Source: SIG701 sp045539595
Lineage (GTDB): Bacteria; Bacillota; Clostridia; Oscillospirales; CAG-272
Assembly (NCBI GenBank): GCA_045539595.1
Contig: JAZQFQ010000037.1
Coordinates: 1-19,770 of the forward strand
Reading direction: 5' to 3'
DNA: 19,770 bases
In this document: positions 7,165 through 14,580 of the stretch, one piece after another
Layout: the number at the start of each line of letters is the position of its first letter
How positions within the stretch are numbered: position 1 is the first letter of the stretch
Notes under the pieces: generated by a model
The model's database searches: none
The model's input: the letters and a program-made list of their open reading frames with translations, nothing else
What the model was told of the DNA's origin: nothing
Program-made: the position numbers and the translations under genes

Positions 7165-8493
7165 TTATTGAGTTGGTTTGACGTACCACGCCTTTCCTTG
7201 ATAGTGATTCCAGGTTATTTTTATGGTATCGAAATAGAATGTACAAAAGAAAGGCTTGTGTTTTTCCGTTACGGCTTCCAGTTTGGCAAGGAAGTGCCCG
7301 TCTGCTTTTTCCACGTCCAACTTCAATACGGTGAACGGATGACGCATTACGTCGATAAGCCCTCCGTCTTCCTCCGCCAGACGGAATCTGTCCATGTGGA
7401 GGAGGGCAGAATCCAGTTCACGGTCGAACTCTTCCGGGTTGTGCGTCGTGTGTCCGTGGATATTCAAATGCTCAATCACGCCGCGGAAAATGCCGTTTTG
7501 CAATTGCAGCGGACGAATCTCCGCATCGTGAAACTCAAACAATTCCGCTTCGTTTACGCTTTTGTATTTCGGCTCGCCCATGGGGGAGAGTGTGGACGGT
7601 ATCACAAATTCTTCCACGCCGCCGCCCATGTACAACTCTGCAAAACAGGTATTATCCACAAACAGATTGGAGCGCAGACAGTCCCGCCAATCCTGGAATA
7701 CCACATTGCAGTACTCCGTGTGTATAATCTCTATGGTGAAGTTGAAGTGGCCGTCCTCAATCACGCCCAGCATAGCGCCGTTCATGGCATATTCCAGAGC
7801 ACGACGCAGATCGGCATCGTCGGTGATTCTGTACCACGCAAAGGGTTCGCCGGCCGGAGCTGCGATGGCCTCTTCCTGCATAAAGGAGGGGAGTGTTTCC
7901 TTAGTCAGAAGCAGATTCTCGGGGGCAAACATGCCATCCTCGGGAGCACCTGCGGGACGCACAATGGCCAGTTTGCCGCCATCCGTGCTCTTTTCCAACT
8001 GCCGGAAAATGGACATAAGATCCTCCATGGGGCAGTCAGCCGGCAGGGGGATGTACCGCCATCCATCGGAGCAGCTGCCCCGTTTCTTTTGCGTCAGCCG
8101 CAATCCGGGCTGACCCACCAACCGCCAACGGGCGGATCTGGCCCATATCTGCATGGGCGCGTGATTGTCATGCGGGTCTTCCAGAATATCTGCCTGCCAG
8201 AAAACCGTATCCGGACGGATATCCAATGTCATCCGCTCAAAATCCGTAAAACTGTCCCGGATGCCGGAGACCCAGTCAAGCACATCCCGGAAAACAATCT
8301 CCACAACGGAGGAGGCAGCCAGAAACATCAGCGATAACTCCGTGCCGATGGCACTTATGCTGAGGGCGCCGCCGCCGGCGCGCACATTGCCGTGATAGGT
8401 GATGTCGGTGATTCGCGCACCGCTAAAGTTGTCGAACTGCTCCAGCAGCTGCTGTGCATCCTCTTTGGTTCGGATATCATGATATTCATACAT
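7165..8493 (-). CDS. Unrecognised protein with possible duplicated beta-rich modules (442 aa)
   Basis: ATG 8493 is chosen because GAGGTG lies 6 nt upstream; the frame also opens at a GTG at 8502, inside the ribosome site, which is unlikely. No known family is recognised. The N-terminal part (about 20-125) and the C-terminal part (about 325-440) look alike in style. Each has an F-x-x-(H/F)-x-(A/S) stretch (FDNFSGARITDITYHG; FEFHDAEIRPLQL), alternating hydrophobic strands and acidic loops, suggesting an old duplication, but the identity is too weak to be sure. The middle (about 225-310) contains two conserved-looking Cys and FQDWRDCLRSN. There is no signal peptide. It is the first gene of an operon with the helical protein at 5871-7145 and is divergent from the NahK-like kinase. 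A role in binding or immunity is conceivable but unsupported. Confidence 0.8.
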   Translation of the reverse strand: MYEYHDIRTKEDAQQLLEQFDNFSGARITDITYHGNVRAGGGALSISAIGTELSLMFLAASSVVEIVFRDVLDWVSGIRDSFTDFERMTLDIRPDTVFWQADILEDPHDNHAPMQIWARSARWRLVGQPGLRLTQKKRGSCSDGWRYIPLPADCPMEDLMSIFRQLEKSTDGGKLAIVRPAGAPEDGMFAPENLLLTKETLPSFMQEEAIAAPAGEPFAWYRITDDADLRRALEYAMNGAMLGVIEDGHFNFTIEIIHTEYCNVVFQDWRDCLRSNLFVDNTCFAELYMGGGVEEFVIPSTLSPMGEPKYKSVNEAELFEFHDAEIRPLQLQNGIFRGVIEHLNIHGHTTHNPEEFDRELDSALLHMDRFRLAEEDGGLIDVMRHPFTVLKLDVEKADGHFLAKLEAVTEKHKPFFCTFYFDTIKITWNHYQGKAWYVKPTQ

Positions 8494-8528
8494 AAGAATC
8501 ACCTCGGTTGTTATGGAATGTTACTTAT

Positions 8529-8557
8529 AGTATATCATATCTTACCGGTATTTGCAT
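8529..8557 (-). promoter_or_regulatory. Probable extended -10 promoter of the two-gene unknown operon
   Basis: On the minus strand TATACT (8529-8534) is preceded by TG at the extended -10 position. The -35 region (8552-8557, ATGCAA) is poor. The leader would be about 30 nt to ATG 8493. An 8-bp palindrome TACCGGTA (8543-8550) lies between the boxes, and TTACCGG recurs at 8596-8602. Confidence 0.45.
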
Positions 8558-8652
8558 CACCCTTTTTACACAAATAATAGGAATTTCTTCAATTTTTACC
8601 GGATCATTGTGCATTTTGTCCTTGTTTTTGCAGGCGGATTTTGCCGCGGGCC

Positions 8653-8681
8653 TTGTATTTGCGCTTGTGGAATGGTATAAT
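8653..8681 (+). promoter_or_regulatory. Sigma-A-type promoter of the sugar kinase gene
   Basis: TTGTAT (8653-8658) and a perfect TATAAT (8676-8681) are separated by 17 nt. The predicted leader to ATG 8718 is about 30 nt and includes the AAGGAAGG ribosome site. Confidence 0.75.
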
Positions 8682-8717
8682 ACGGATAACCACATCGATT
8701 CCAAGGAAGGATTTCGT

Positions 8718-9821
8718 ATGAAAGAGAAATTCACAGAGTTGGCCGAAATCTTTGGCCTTCCCGGCGAGATAATAGCCATCGATCTGATCAGCAACGGCAA
8801 TATCAATACCACCTACGACGTACATATGACCCATGAGGGCAAGGCGTATCGGTACGTGTTTCAGAAACTGAATATTTTCGTGTTCAAAAGTCCGAAGCGG
8901 ATTATGAAAAACATCGAGAAAATCACGGCCCACATCGCCGATAAACTGGAAGCGGCAGGGAAGAGCCGGGACTGCGTCATGCATTTCGCCCACACGGCAG
9001 AAGGCAAGAATTATTACATGGATGAGCAGGGCTTCTGGCGCATATCCGAGTATGTGCCGGGCAGTGTTACCTACAACTCCTGCGAGGATCTGGATAAACT
9101 GCGCTCCGCCGGGCAGGCATTCGGTGAATTTCAGACCATGCTGGCGGATTTCGATGCTACCGCCCTGTACGAAACTATCCCCAATTTTCATAATACACGC
9201 TCCCGCCTGGCGGTGTTCTTCCGCCATGTGAATGAGGATCCCTGCGGCCGTGTGGAGGAAGTGCGGGAGGAGATTGAGAAAATCCGCGCTTTCAAAGATA
9301 TGGCCATTCGCCTGAACGAGTGGATCGATTCCCAGGAATTGCCCCTGCGCGTCACCCACAACGATACCAAAATCAACAATGTCCTCTTTGATGTGGAAAC
9401 CGGCGAGGCCAAGACCGTCATCGATCTGGATACGGTTATGCCCGGTCTGGTGGCCCACGATTTCGGTGACGCCATCCGCTATGCCGCCAACACGGCAGCC
9501 GAGGATGAAAAGGATCTGAGCCTGGTTCATCTGGACATGGATCGCTTCCGCGCCTTCACGGAAGGATTTTTGTCCGAGGTGAAATCCGCTCTCACTCCCC
9601 TGGAGGTGCAGACCCTGGCTCTCGGTGCGTTCACTATGACGGCGGAGCTGGCAGTCCGTTTCCTGGATGACTATATCACCGGCGATGCCTATTTCAAGAC
9701 CTTGTACCGCGGACATAATCTGGTCCGTACCCGCTGCCAGATCCGCCTGGCGGAGGAAATGCTTTCCCATATGGATGAGATGAACGAAATCGTTTCTGAG
9801 GTGGCGGGCATCGCATTTTGA
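8718..9821 (+). CDS. NahK-like N-acetylhexosamine 1-kinase / aminoglycoside-phosphotransferase-fold kinase (367 aa)
   Basis: The protein has the APH-type kinase fold, and its signature blocks match N-acetylhexosamine 1-kinase (NahK/LnpB of bifidobacteria) closely. These are the catalytic loop THNDTKINNVLFD (213-225, catalytic Asp 216, Asn 221), the metal/second-Asp motif IDLDTVMPGL (235-244) and DFGDAIR (248-254). Its length of 367 aa is close to the roughly 360 aa of NahK. The known reaction is ATP-dependent phosphorylation of GlcNAc or GalNAc at C1, used when host glycans are broken down. The start is ATG 8718 with AAGGAAGG 7 nt before it; the frame stays open further upstream but crosses the promoter. 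No phosphorylase or uridylyltransferase gene lies beside it, so the substrate is inferred from motifs only. It is a single-gene unit with its own promoter. Confidence 0.85.
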   Translation: MKEKFTELAEIFGLPGEIIAIDLISNGNINTTYDVHMTHEGKAYRYVFQKLNIFVFKSPKRIMKNIEKITAHIADKLEAAGKSRDCVMHFAHTAEGKNYYMDEQGFWRISEYVPGSVTYNSCEDLDKLRSAGQAFGEFQTMLADFDATALYETIPNFHNTRSRLAVFFRHVNEDPCGRVEEVREEIEKIRAFKDMAIRLNEWIDSQELPLRVTHNDTKINNVLFDVETGEAKTVIDLDTVMPGLVAHDFGDAIRYAANTAAEDEKDLSLVHLDMDRFRAFTEGFLSEVKSALTPLEVQTLALGAFTMTAELAVRFLDDYITGDAYFKTLYRGHNLVRTRCQIRLAEEMLSHMDEMNEIVSEVAGIAF

Positions 9822-9834
9822 GGTTGTTTGCATC

Positions 9835-9859
9835 AAAAAAGCCATCGCTGAGTGCGATG
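9835..9859 (-). terminator. Weak minus-strand terminator-like hairpin
   Basis: Arms CATCGC (9843-9848) and GCGATG (9854-9859) form a short stem that, read on the minus strand, is followed after two bases by T6. It would block transcription entering the kinase gene antisense from the right. The stem is short, so this is tentative. Confidence 0.4.
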
Positions 9860-9881
9860 CAAAATTAGTGGTAAACTAAAT

Positions 9882-10022
9882 AGCCTTCCCCAGCGGGGGA
9901 AGGGGGACCGCGATAGCGGTGGATGAGGTGTTTGAAACGAACGAAAAAGACTCCTCATCCGTCAGCGCGACATTCGACTCCGTCGAAGTCGGGCTGCCAC
10001 CTTCTCCCACAAGGAGAAGGCT
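9882..10022. repeat. 141-bp palindromic, MITE-like dispersed element
   Basis: The element begins AGCCTTCCCC and ends GGAGAAGGCT, imperfect terminal inverted repeats. Inside are nested hairpins: CCTTCCCC/GGGGAAGG at the left end, ACCGC/GCGGT (9907-9920), GATGAG/CTCATC (9922-9959), TTCGAC/GTCGAA (9973-9987) and CCTTCTCC/GGAGAAGG at the right end. No open frame of note lies within it. Elements of this form are, from memory, widespread between genes of gut Clostridia, where they are probably mobilised by a transposase encoded elsewhere. Its right end doubles as a terminator for the kinase gene. Confidence 0.7.
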
Positions 10023-10027
10023 TTTTT
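10000..10027 (+). terminator. Rho-independent terminator formed by the right end of the repeat element
   Basis: A perfect 8-bp stem (10000-10007 with 10013-10020, 5-nt loop) is followed by C and T6 (10022-10027). It is the first good plus-strand terminator after the kinase gene. Confidence 0.75.
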
Positions 10028-10041
10028 GATATACAGAAAGC

Positions 10042-10068
10042 AAAGAAAAGCCCCGCACAAGGCGGGGC
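10042..10068 (-). terminator. Rho-independent terminator of the XRE regulator gene
   Basis: GCCCCGC (10050-10056) and GCGGGGC (10062-10068) form a GC-rich 7-bp stem with a 5-nt loop. Read on the minus strand it is followed by TTTTCTTT. It lies 17 nt beyond the stop codon at 10086. Confidence 0.85.
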
Positions 10069-10085
10069 GATAAGCATGATTCGTT

Positions 10086-11273
10086 TTATTTAGATTCAGC
10101 CATTTCTTTGGCTCTTGCAAGTAGCTTTACATAACGTTCATCTTCACGCACAGTATCAAACCAAGGCCATTTCTCCATTGCGCATAGAATATCCTTTTGG
10201 GTTTGCCAAAACAGCCACAGATACGGAGCCCAAACAGTTTTTCCGTCTTCAAAGCGAATGTAAGACATATATTTTTCATTTTCTTTGTTAATGGTTGCAT
10301 TCCCAAATGCAGGTTCGTTTCCAACACTCATCCATGAACCACCGGGGATTTTATTCCAACGTTCATAGCGTGAAAATGCTTTTTCTAACAAGGAAAAACC
10401 TTCGTCAAGTTTATTGCATGCAATAAGTGCTCCGGCAGCTTTCAAGGTGAATTCGGCATAGCAACCGCACCAAGCGTCCGGTACTCCGTTTTCCTTGGTG
10501 CAATATGGATCAAAATGTTCCAAAAGAGATAATTTATGTTGCTCCCAAGCGGCAGTGCGTTTCGGTTCGGAAAAGTTTTGAACCCAAATTTCCTTATCGG
10601 GGGTTCCGTAATAATTCATACAATACCGTCCCAAGTATTGCATAAAGATCAGAAGATCTGTGGCGTTACGTTCGCGACGGAATTCATCGTATCTGCTTTG
10701 CAAAACGTATCTTTCTTCTCTCAGTTCTCCAATAGCAATTGCCTCTTGCCAATTAAGTTCACTTTGTCCAATTAAGTCTTCCAACTTATCGTCGGTTGCG
10801 ACAAAGCACATGCGGTGTATAGAACAGCGGCGATATTCTTCATCTGTGCATTCCGACATAATTCTTTGATGAAGCTCTTTTAACAATTCAATGTTATCAG
10901 AAATAACATCCATATTGTCAACAATCAAATCTCCAAGATAGTGAATGAGTTCAAAATTGTTCGGGTATTTTTGGTACATTTCTTTCGCGAAGACAAGTTT
11001 CTCCGATTTTGAATACTTGTTGCTTCGATACTTATCCTCGAAGGAAATCATGTCTTCTTCCATCGTTGCCGCATCATTGCCTATGAGCTCGTCAACTGTT
11101 ATTTTGAAATAGTTTGCAATTCGTGGAAGAAGCGTAATATCGGGATAACCACCACGCTCCCAGTTGGAAACAGCTTGGGGTGAAACCATTAGCGCATTGG
11201 CTAACTCTTCTTGTGTTAGTTTCAGTTTTCTTCTTTCGCGGAGAATAACTTCCGCAATTTTTAATTCAGCCAT
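10086..11273 (-). CDS. XRE-family helix-turn-helix regulator with long C-terminal helical domain (395 aa)
   Basis: Residues 4-64 form a Cro/C1-type DNA-binding domain; the recognition region includes LTQEELANALMVSPQAVSNWE (split across 19-39), followed by YPDITLLPRIANYF and TVDELIG. The remaining 330 residues are helix-rich with many Trp/Tyr and Glu, in the style of the TPR-like sensor domains attached to Firmicutes XRE regulators, but no individual repeat is clear. ATG 11273 has AGGAGG at good spacing. The gene is markedly AT-rich compared with its neighbours (about 27-47% GC in sampled 60-nt lines, against about 55-65% around it), which suggests later acquisition. It stands alone between its own promoter, with a 12-bp palindrome, and a terminator, so self-regulation is likely. 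Its target genes are unknown. Confidence 0.9.
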   Translation of the reverse strand: MAELKIAEVILRERRKLKLTQEELANALMVSPQAVSNWERGGYPDITLLPRIANYFKITVDELIGNDAATMEEDMISFEDKYRSNKYSKSEKLVFAKEMYQKYPNNFELIHYLGDLIVDNMDVISDNIELLKELHQRIMSECTDEEYRRCSIHRMCFVATDDKLEDLIGQSELNWQEAIAIGELREERYVLQSRYDEFRRERNATDLLIFMQYLGRYCMNYYGTPDKEIWVQNFSEPKRTAAWEQHKLSLLEHFDPYCTKENGVPDAWCGCYAEFTLKAAGALIACNKLDEGFSLLEKAFSRYERWNKIPGGSWMSVGNEPAFGNATINKENEKYMSYIRFEDGKTVWAPYLWLFWQTQKDILCAMEKWPWFDTVREDERYVKLLARAKEMAESK

Positions 11274-11297
11274 AAAATCCTCCTAAATGGTTATTAG

Positions 11298-11309
11298 AGG
11301 TGCGCACCT
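11298..11309. promoter_or_regulatory. Perfect 12-bp palindrome, probable operator of the XRE gene
   Basis: AGGTGCGCACCT is fully self-complementary and GC-rich within an AT-rich leader. It lies just downstream of the predicted transcription start and 25 nt before the start codon. This is where a dimeric repressor could block its own synthesis. Confidence 0.55.
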
Positions 11310-11318
11310 TCTGGTAAT

Positions 11319-11347
11319 ATGATAGCATTGATAGTATGGGAAATCAA
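11319..11347 (-). promoter_or_regulatory. Promoter of the XRE regulator gene
   Basis: Minus-strand TTGATT (11342-11347) and TATCAT (11319-11324) are separated by 17 nt. The predicted start of transcription falls at about 11312, immediately before the palindrome at 11298-11309. Confidence 0.6.
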
Positions 11348-11358
11348 CAACTGCGTTA

Positions 11359-11419
11359 TTGAGTTCTCTCAAACAATATTTGAATAATCCAAGTAACACT
11401 TGAAAGCGATGCTTGGATT
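11359..11419. repeat. Cluster of short inverted repeats in a gene-free stretch
   Basis: The roughly 300-nt stretch 11274-11576 has no gene. Besides the XRE promoter and the metH terminator it holds several small inverted repeats: TTGAG/CTCAA (11359-11372), TCAAA/TTTGA (11369-11383), CAAGT/ACTTG (11390-11402) and AATCCAAG/CTTGGATT (11386-11419). These may be a folded RNA or decayed repeat sequence. Nothing further is seen from 11465 to 11576. Confidence 0.4.
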
Positions 11420-11439
11420 TTCAATGCTTATATATTATC

Positions 11440-11464
11440 AAAAAGGGACGACCGATGGTCGCCC
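11440..11464 (-). terminator. Probable terminator of the metF-metH operon
   Basis: Minus-strand GGGCGACC and GGTCGTCCC pair around a 3-nt loop with a one-base bulge (11445-11464), followed by T5 (11440-11444). It lies about 110 nt past the metH stop codon, further than usual. The hairpin resembles small dispersed hairpins common in gut Clostridia. Confidence 0.65.
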
Positions 11465-11576
11465 TTGCAAAACAAATATAATTTTTGAAAACGAAGCGGC
11501 CGAAGCAAGCCCCCCGCCGTACGTTATGAAATTGAATTCTCCGCTAAAGATGCAGAGAGTGCGCGATGGCTTTTTG

Positions 11577-13976
11577 TCATCCAATAATCTCCTCGGCGTA
11601 GCGGACGGCTTCCATGGCGTCCCGGGCGTATTTGTCTGCCCCGATCCGGTCGGCGTAATCCTGCGTCAGAACTGCACCGCCCACAATGATCTTGCACCGG
11701 GGCGCCCGCTTTCTAAGAAGCCGTATGGTTTCCTCCATGGCGGGAACGGTGGTGGTCATCAGCGCACTGAGTCCCGCCAGCGGGGCGTGCCGTGCCACAA
11801 CCGCATCCACTACCGCCTCGGGGGGCACGTCCTTGCCCAGATCGATCACGTCAAAGCCGTAATTCTCCAGCAGCAGTTTCACGATGTTCTTGCCGATGTC
11901 GTGGATGTCGCCGTGTACGGTGGCGATCACAATCGTTCCCCGGCGATCGCTCTGGCCGCTGCCCGCCATGTGGCTTTTGATCACCTCAAAAGCGGATTTT
12001 GCCGCCTCCGCGCTCATGAGCAGCTGGGGCAGATAGACAGTCTTTTTCTCAAATCCTTCTCCCACCGCGTTCAAGGCCGGGATGATATCTCCGTTTACGA
12101 TGTCCAGCGGCCGCATGCTTTTCAGGAGAGACTTGGTGATCTCCCCCGCTTTGTCCTTGAATCCTTTGAGGATCGACCGCTGTAATTCCGATGTCCCATC
12201 CATAACGGGCTTTTCTGCGATCACGGGAGACGGCGCGGCGGGTGCCGCTGTAAAGGAGTCTGCACGGGCGATATAGTCCGCGCAGTTTTCGTCCAGTCCG
12301 GCCAGCGCCCGATAGGAGTAGTATGTCTTCATCATATCGGCGGAATAGGGATTCATGATGGCGGCGGACAGTCCCTTGGACAAAGCCAGCGCAAAGAATG
12401 TGCTGTTGACCGCATCCCGTCCCGGCAGGCCAAAGGACACGTTGGATACGCCCAGGGAGGTGTGACATCCCAGCTCGTGTCGGATCCGACGGAGTGCTTC
12501 CAGGGTGGCCAAAGCCGCCCGATTGTCCGCGCTGACCGTCATGGCCAGCGTATCGAAAATAATATCCTTTTTCCCAATGCCGTACTCCGCGGCCACGGAG
12601 AGAATCTTCTCCGCAATGGCCACGCGTCCGTCGGCGTTGTCGGGGATTCCGTTCTCATCCAGCGTCAGGGCAACCACCACGCCGCCGTATTTCTTGAGCA
12701 GCGGGAAGATGGCGTCCATGCTTTCCCGCTTGCCGTTCACGGAGTTGATCATCGCCTTGCCGTTGTAGCGGCGCAAAGCGATCTCCATGGCATCCCGATC
12801 AGCGGTGTCGATCTGCAAAGGCAGTGCGGTGACAGCCTGCAATTCGCATACCGCAGACTTCAGCATTTCTGCCTCGTCAATCTCGGGTAATCCCACATTC
12901 ACATCCAGAATGTGTACTCCCGCTTCCTCCTGCTTTACACCCTCGGCCAGGATGTAATCCATATCCTTTTCGAGAAGTGCCTGCTTGAAGCGCTTCTTGC
13001 CCGTGGGATTGATCCGCTCACCGATGAGGATCGGGGACGCACCGAATTCCACCGCATGGGTGTAGGACGAAACAACCGTCCGGCTTTTCTCTGTCAGCGG
13101 AGGGGGGGTAAAATCCCGGGTCTTATCCGTCAGCGCACGAATGTATTCCGGCGTGGTGCCGCAGCATCCGCCCACTACCCGCACGCCCATTTCCATCAGA
13201 GCGGCTACTTCCGCGGCAAACGCATCCGCTCCCACATTGTAGACCGTCTCCCCATTTACCACCTTGGGCAAGCCCGCGTTGGGCTTGAGAATCACAGGGA
13301 TGGAGGCATATTGCAGGAGTTCCTTGACCACGCCCCGCAGTTGTTCCGGCCCGAGGGAGCAGTTGGCGCCGATGGCGTCTGCGCCCATACCCTCCAGCAT
13401 AGCCGCCATGGCCGCCGGGGAGGCACCGGTCATCAGTTTGCCGTCCTCGCCGTAGGCATTGGATACCAGGACGGGCAGGGAAGAATTCTCCTTGGCCGCC
13501 AGCAGGGCGGCCTTGGTTTCGTAGGAGTCGTTCATCGTCTCGATGAGGATCAGATCTACCCCGCACGCAGTGCCGATCCGCACGGTCTTGGCGAACACCT
13601 CCACCGCATCCTCAAAATCCAGATCTCCCAGCGGCTTCAATAACTTTCCGGTGGGGCCGATGTCCAAAGCGATATATTTCGGCTGATCTCCGCGGGACGC
13701 ATCCCGTGCGGCCTTGGCGTTGGCCACTGCGGCACGGATGATCGCCTCCAATTCTTCCTCGGAGAATTTCAGGCAGTTGGCTCCGAATGTGTTGGTGCTG
13801 ATGACGTGGCTGCCCGCGTCATAATACTCCCGATGGATGCGGGTGATGATTTCGGGATGGGTGCGGTTCCACCGCTCCGGATGCTCTCCCGGCATCAACC
13901 CCTGCGCCTGCAGAAGGGTTCCCATGCCGCCGTCCAGACGGACGATATTATCTTTCAGAAAATCGGTAAAGTTCAT
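11577..13976 (-). CDS. metH: Cobalamin-dependent methionine synthase, short form without reactivation domain (799 aa)
   Basis: Transfers a methyl group from 5-methyl-THF via cobalamin to homocysteine, giving methionine, in the cytoplasm. Domains in order: homocysteine/zinc barrel (about 5-290; zinc ligands C206 in ANCSLG and C271-C272 in GGCCGTTPE); pterin/methyl-THF barrel (about 310-570; LIGERINPTGKKRF at 317-330, LDVNVG at 357-362); cobalamin cap helices (about 595-670); B12-binding Rossmann domain (about 680-799) with the DxHxxG motif HGDIHDIG (688-695), His 692 being the axial ligand. E. coli MetH is about 1227 aa; the missing C-terminal part is the S-adenosylmethionine-binding reactivation domain, here supplied by the separate protein at 13984-14580. 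ATG 13976 has GAGG 7 nt upstream; an open frame runs 26 codons further but overlaps the upstream gene and does not match the family. Last gene of the metF operon. Confidence 0.96.
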   Translation of the reverse strand: MNFTDFLKDNIVRLDGGMGTLLQAQGLMPGEHPERWNRTHPEIITRIHREYYDAGSHVISTNTFGANCLKFSEEELEAIIRAAVANAKAARDASRGDQPKYIALDIGPTGKLLKPLGDLDFEDAVEVFAKTVRIGTACGVDLILIETMNDSYETKAALLAAKENSSLPVLVSNAYGEDGKLMTGASPAAMAAMLEGMGADAIGANCSLGPEQLRGVVKELLQYASIPVILKPNAGLPKVVNGETVYNVGADAFAAEVAALMEMGVRVVGGCCGTTPEYIRALTDKTRDFTPPPLTEKSRTVVSSYTHAVEFGASPILIGERINPTGKKRFKQALLEKDMDYILAEGVKQEEAGVHILDVNVGLPEIDEAEMLKSAVCELQAVTALPLQIDTADRDAMEIALRRYNGKAMINSVNGKRESMDAIFPLLKKYGGVVVALTLDENGIPDNADGRVAIAEKILSVAAEYGIGKKDIIFDTLAMTVSADNRAALATLEALRRIRHELGCHTSLGVSNVSFGLPGRDAVNSTFFALALSKGLSAAIMNPYSADMMKTYYSYRALAGLDENCADYIARADSFTAAPAAPSPVIAEKPVMDGTSELQRSILKGFKDKAGEITKSLLKSMRPLDIVNGDIIPALNAVGEGFEKKTVYLPQLLMSAEAAKSAFEVIKSHMAGSGQSDRRGTIVIATVHGDIHDIGKNIVKLLLENYGFDVIDLGKDVPPEAVVDAVVARHAPLAGLSALMTTTVPAMEETIRLLRKRAPRCKIIVGGAVLTQDYADRIGADKYARDAMEAVRYAEEIIG

Positions 13977-13983
13977 ACATGCC

Positions 13984-14580
13984 TCATTCAGTAGTGTTGG
14001 TAATTCCCGCAAAGGCGGTAACGGATTTCGTCGGGGACATGAGCAGACTGTCATTCAGCGACAGCCCGATCCGCTTGGATGTGTCCAATAGAGCGATAAT
14101 ATCCTTCTGCACGCTCAAGGGCAGATCCCCATACCCCGGGCTGAACCGGGGACGGAGTGATACGCCCCGTTCCTTTTCTATATCGGAGCAGAATGCGTCG
14201 CACAGCGCCTCGATCCGCTCAGCTCCTATGGCCTGCAGCATCAGCGCCCGGGACGGGGTAATGCGGGAGTATTTATGGATCAATCGGTCGATGCCTACTC
14301 CTACCGTGGCGGCGAACAGGATCACCCGGGGGCATCCCGCCAAATTCCTCGCGAGATTTTCGGACGAGAAGGAAAATGTACCGAAATCGCACATCTCCCC
14401 AGCGATGGATACCGGTAATTCGCCAAAACAGATCTTGTACGTCAGTGTGCCCGTCGACTCGCCCAGACAATCCTCCATCAGTGCGGCGGTTGCTTCGTCG
14501 GCTTCGGCACATCCCGCATAGCGAAGGATTTCTTTTCGGTTTATCGGCGGCGCGCCGTACATTTTCGTGTAAATAATCAT
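13984..14580 (-). CDS. Stand-alone methionine synthase reactivation (AdoMet-binding) protein (198 aa)
   Basis: Corresponds to the C-terminal activation domain of full-length MetH, which binds S-adenosylmethionine and remethylates cob(II)alamin after accidental oxidation, with an electron donor. The AdoMet-site motif is visible as RFSPGYGDLPL (145-155), equivalent to RxxPGYxxxP in E. coli MetH. MSPTKSVTAFAGI (181-193) matches the conserved end of the domain. ILFAATVGVGIDRLI (88-101) fits the helical core. Its start codon overlaps the metF stop (ATGA at 14577-14580) and its stop lies 7 nt before metH, so the three genes are translationally coupled. Split MetH systems of this sort are known in other bacteria such as Thermotoga. 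The local ribosome site is weak, consistent with dependence on metF translation. Confidence 0.92.
   Translation of the reverse strand: MIIYTKMYGAPPINRKEILRYAGCAEADEATAALMEDCLGESTGTLTYKICFGELPVSIAGEMCDFGTFSFSSENLARNLAGCPRVILFAATVGVGIDRLIHKYSRITPSRALMLQAIGAERIEALCDAFCSDIEKERGVSLRPRFSPGYGDLPLSVQKDIIALLDTSKRIGLSLNDSLLMSPTKSVTAFAGITNTTE

Noticed and set aside
7168..8337. Plus-strand open frame of 389 codons opposite the 442-aa unknown gene
   Set aside because: The minus-strand frame has a ribosome site, promoter and operon context; the plus-strand one has none.
8604..9845. Minus-strand open frame of 413 codons opposite the kinase gene
   Set aside because: Antisense shadow of a gene with clear catalytic motifs; it also runs through the kinase promoter.
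9882..10022. CRISPR-like repeat array
   Set aside because: The repeats are nested palindromes of different sequence, not identical direct repeats with regular spacers.
13977..14054. 26-codon N-terminal extension of MetH
   Set aside because: It overlaps the reactivation gene, does not resemble MetH N-termini, and a proper GAGG site precedes ATG 13976.
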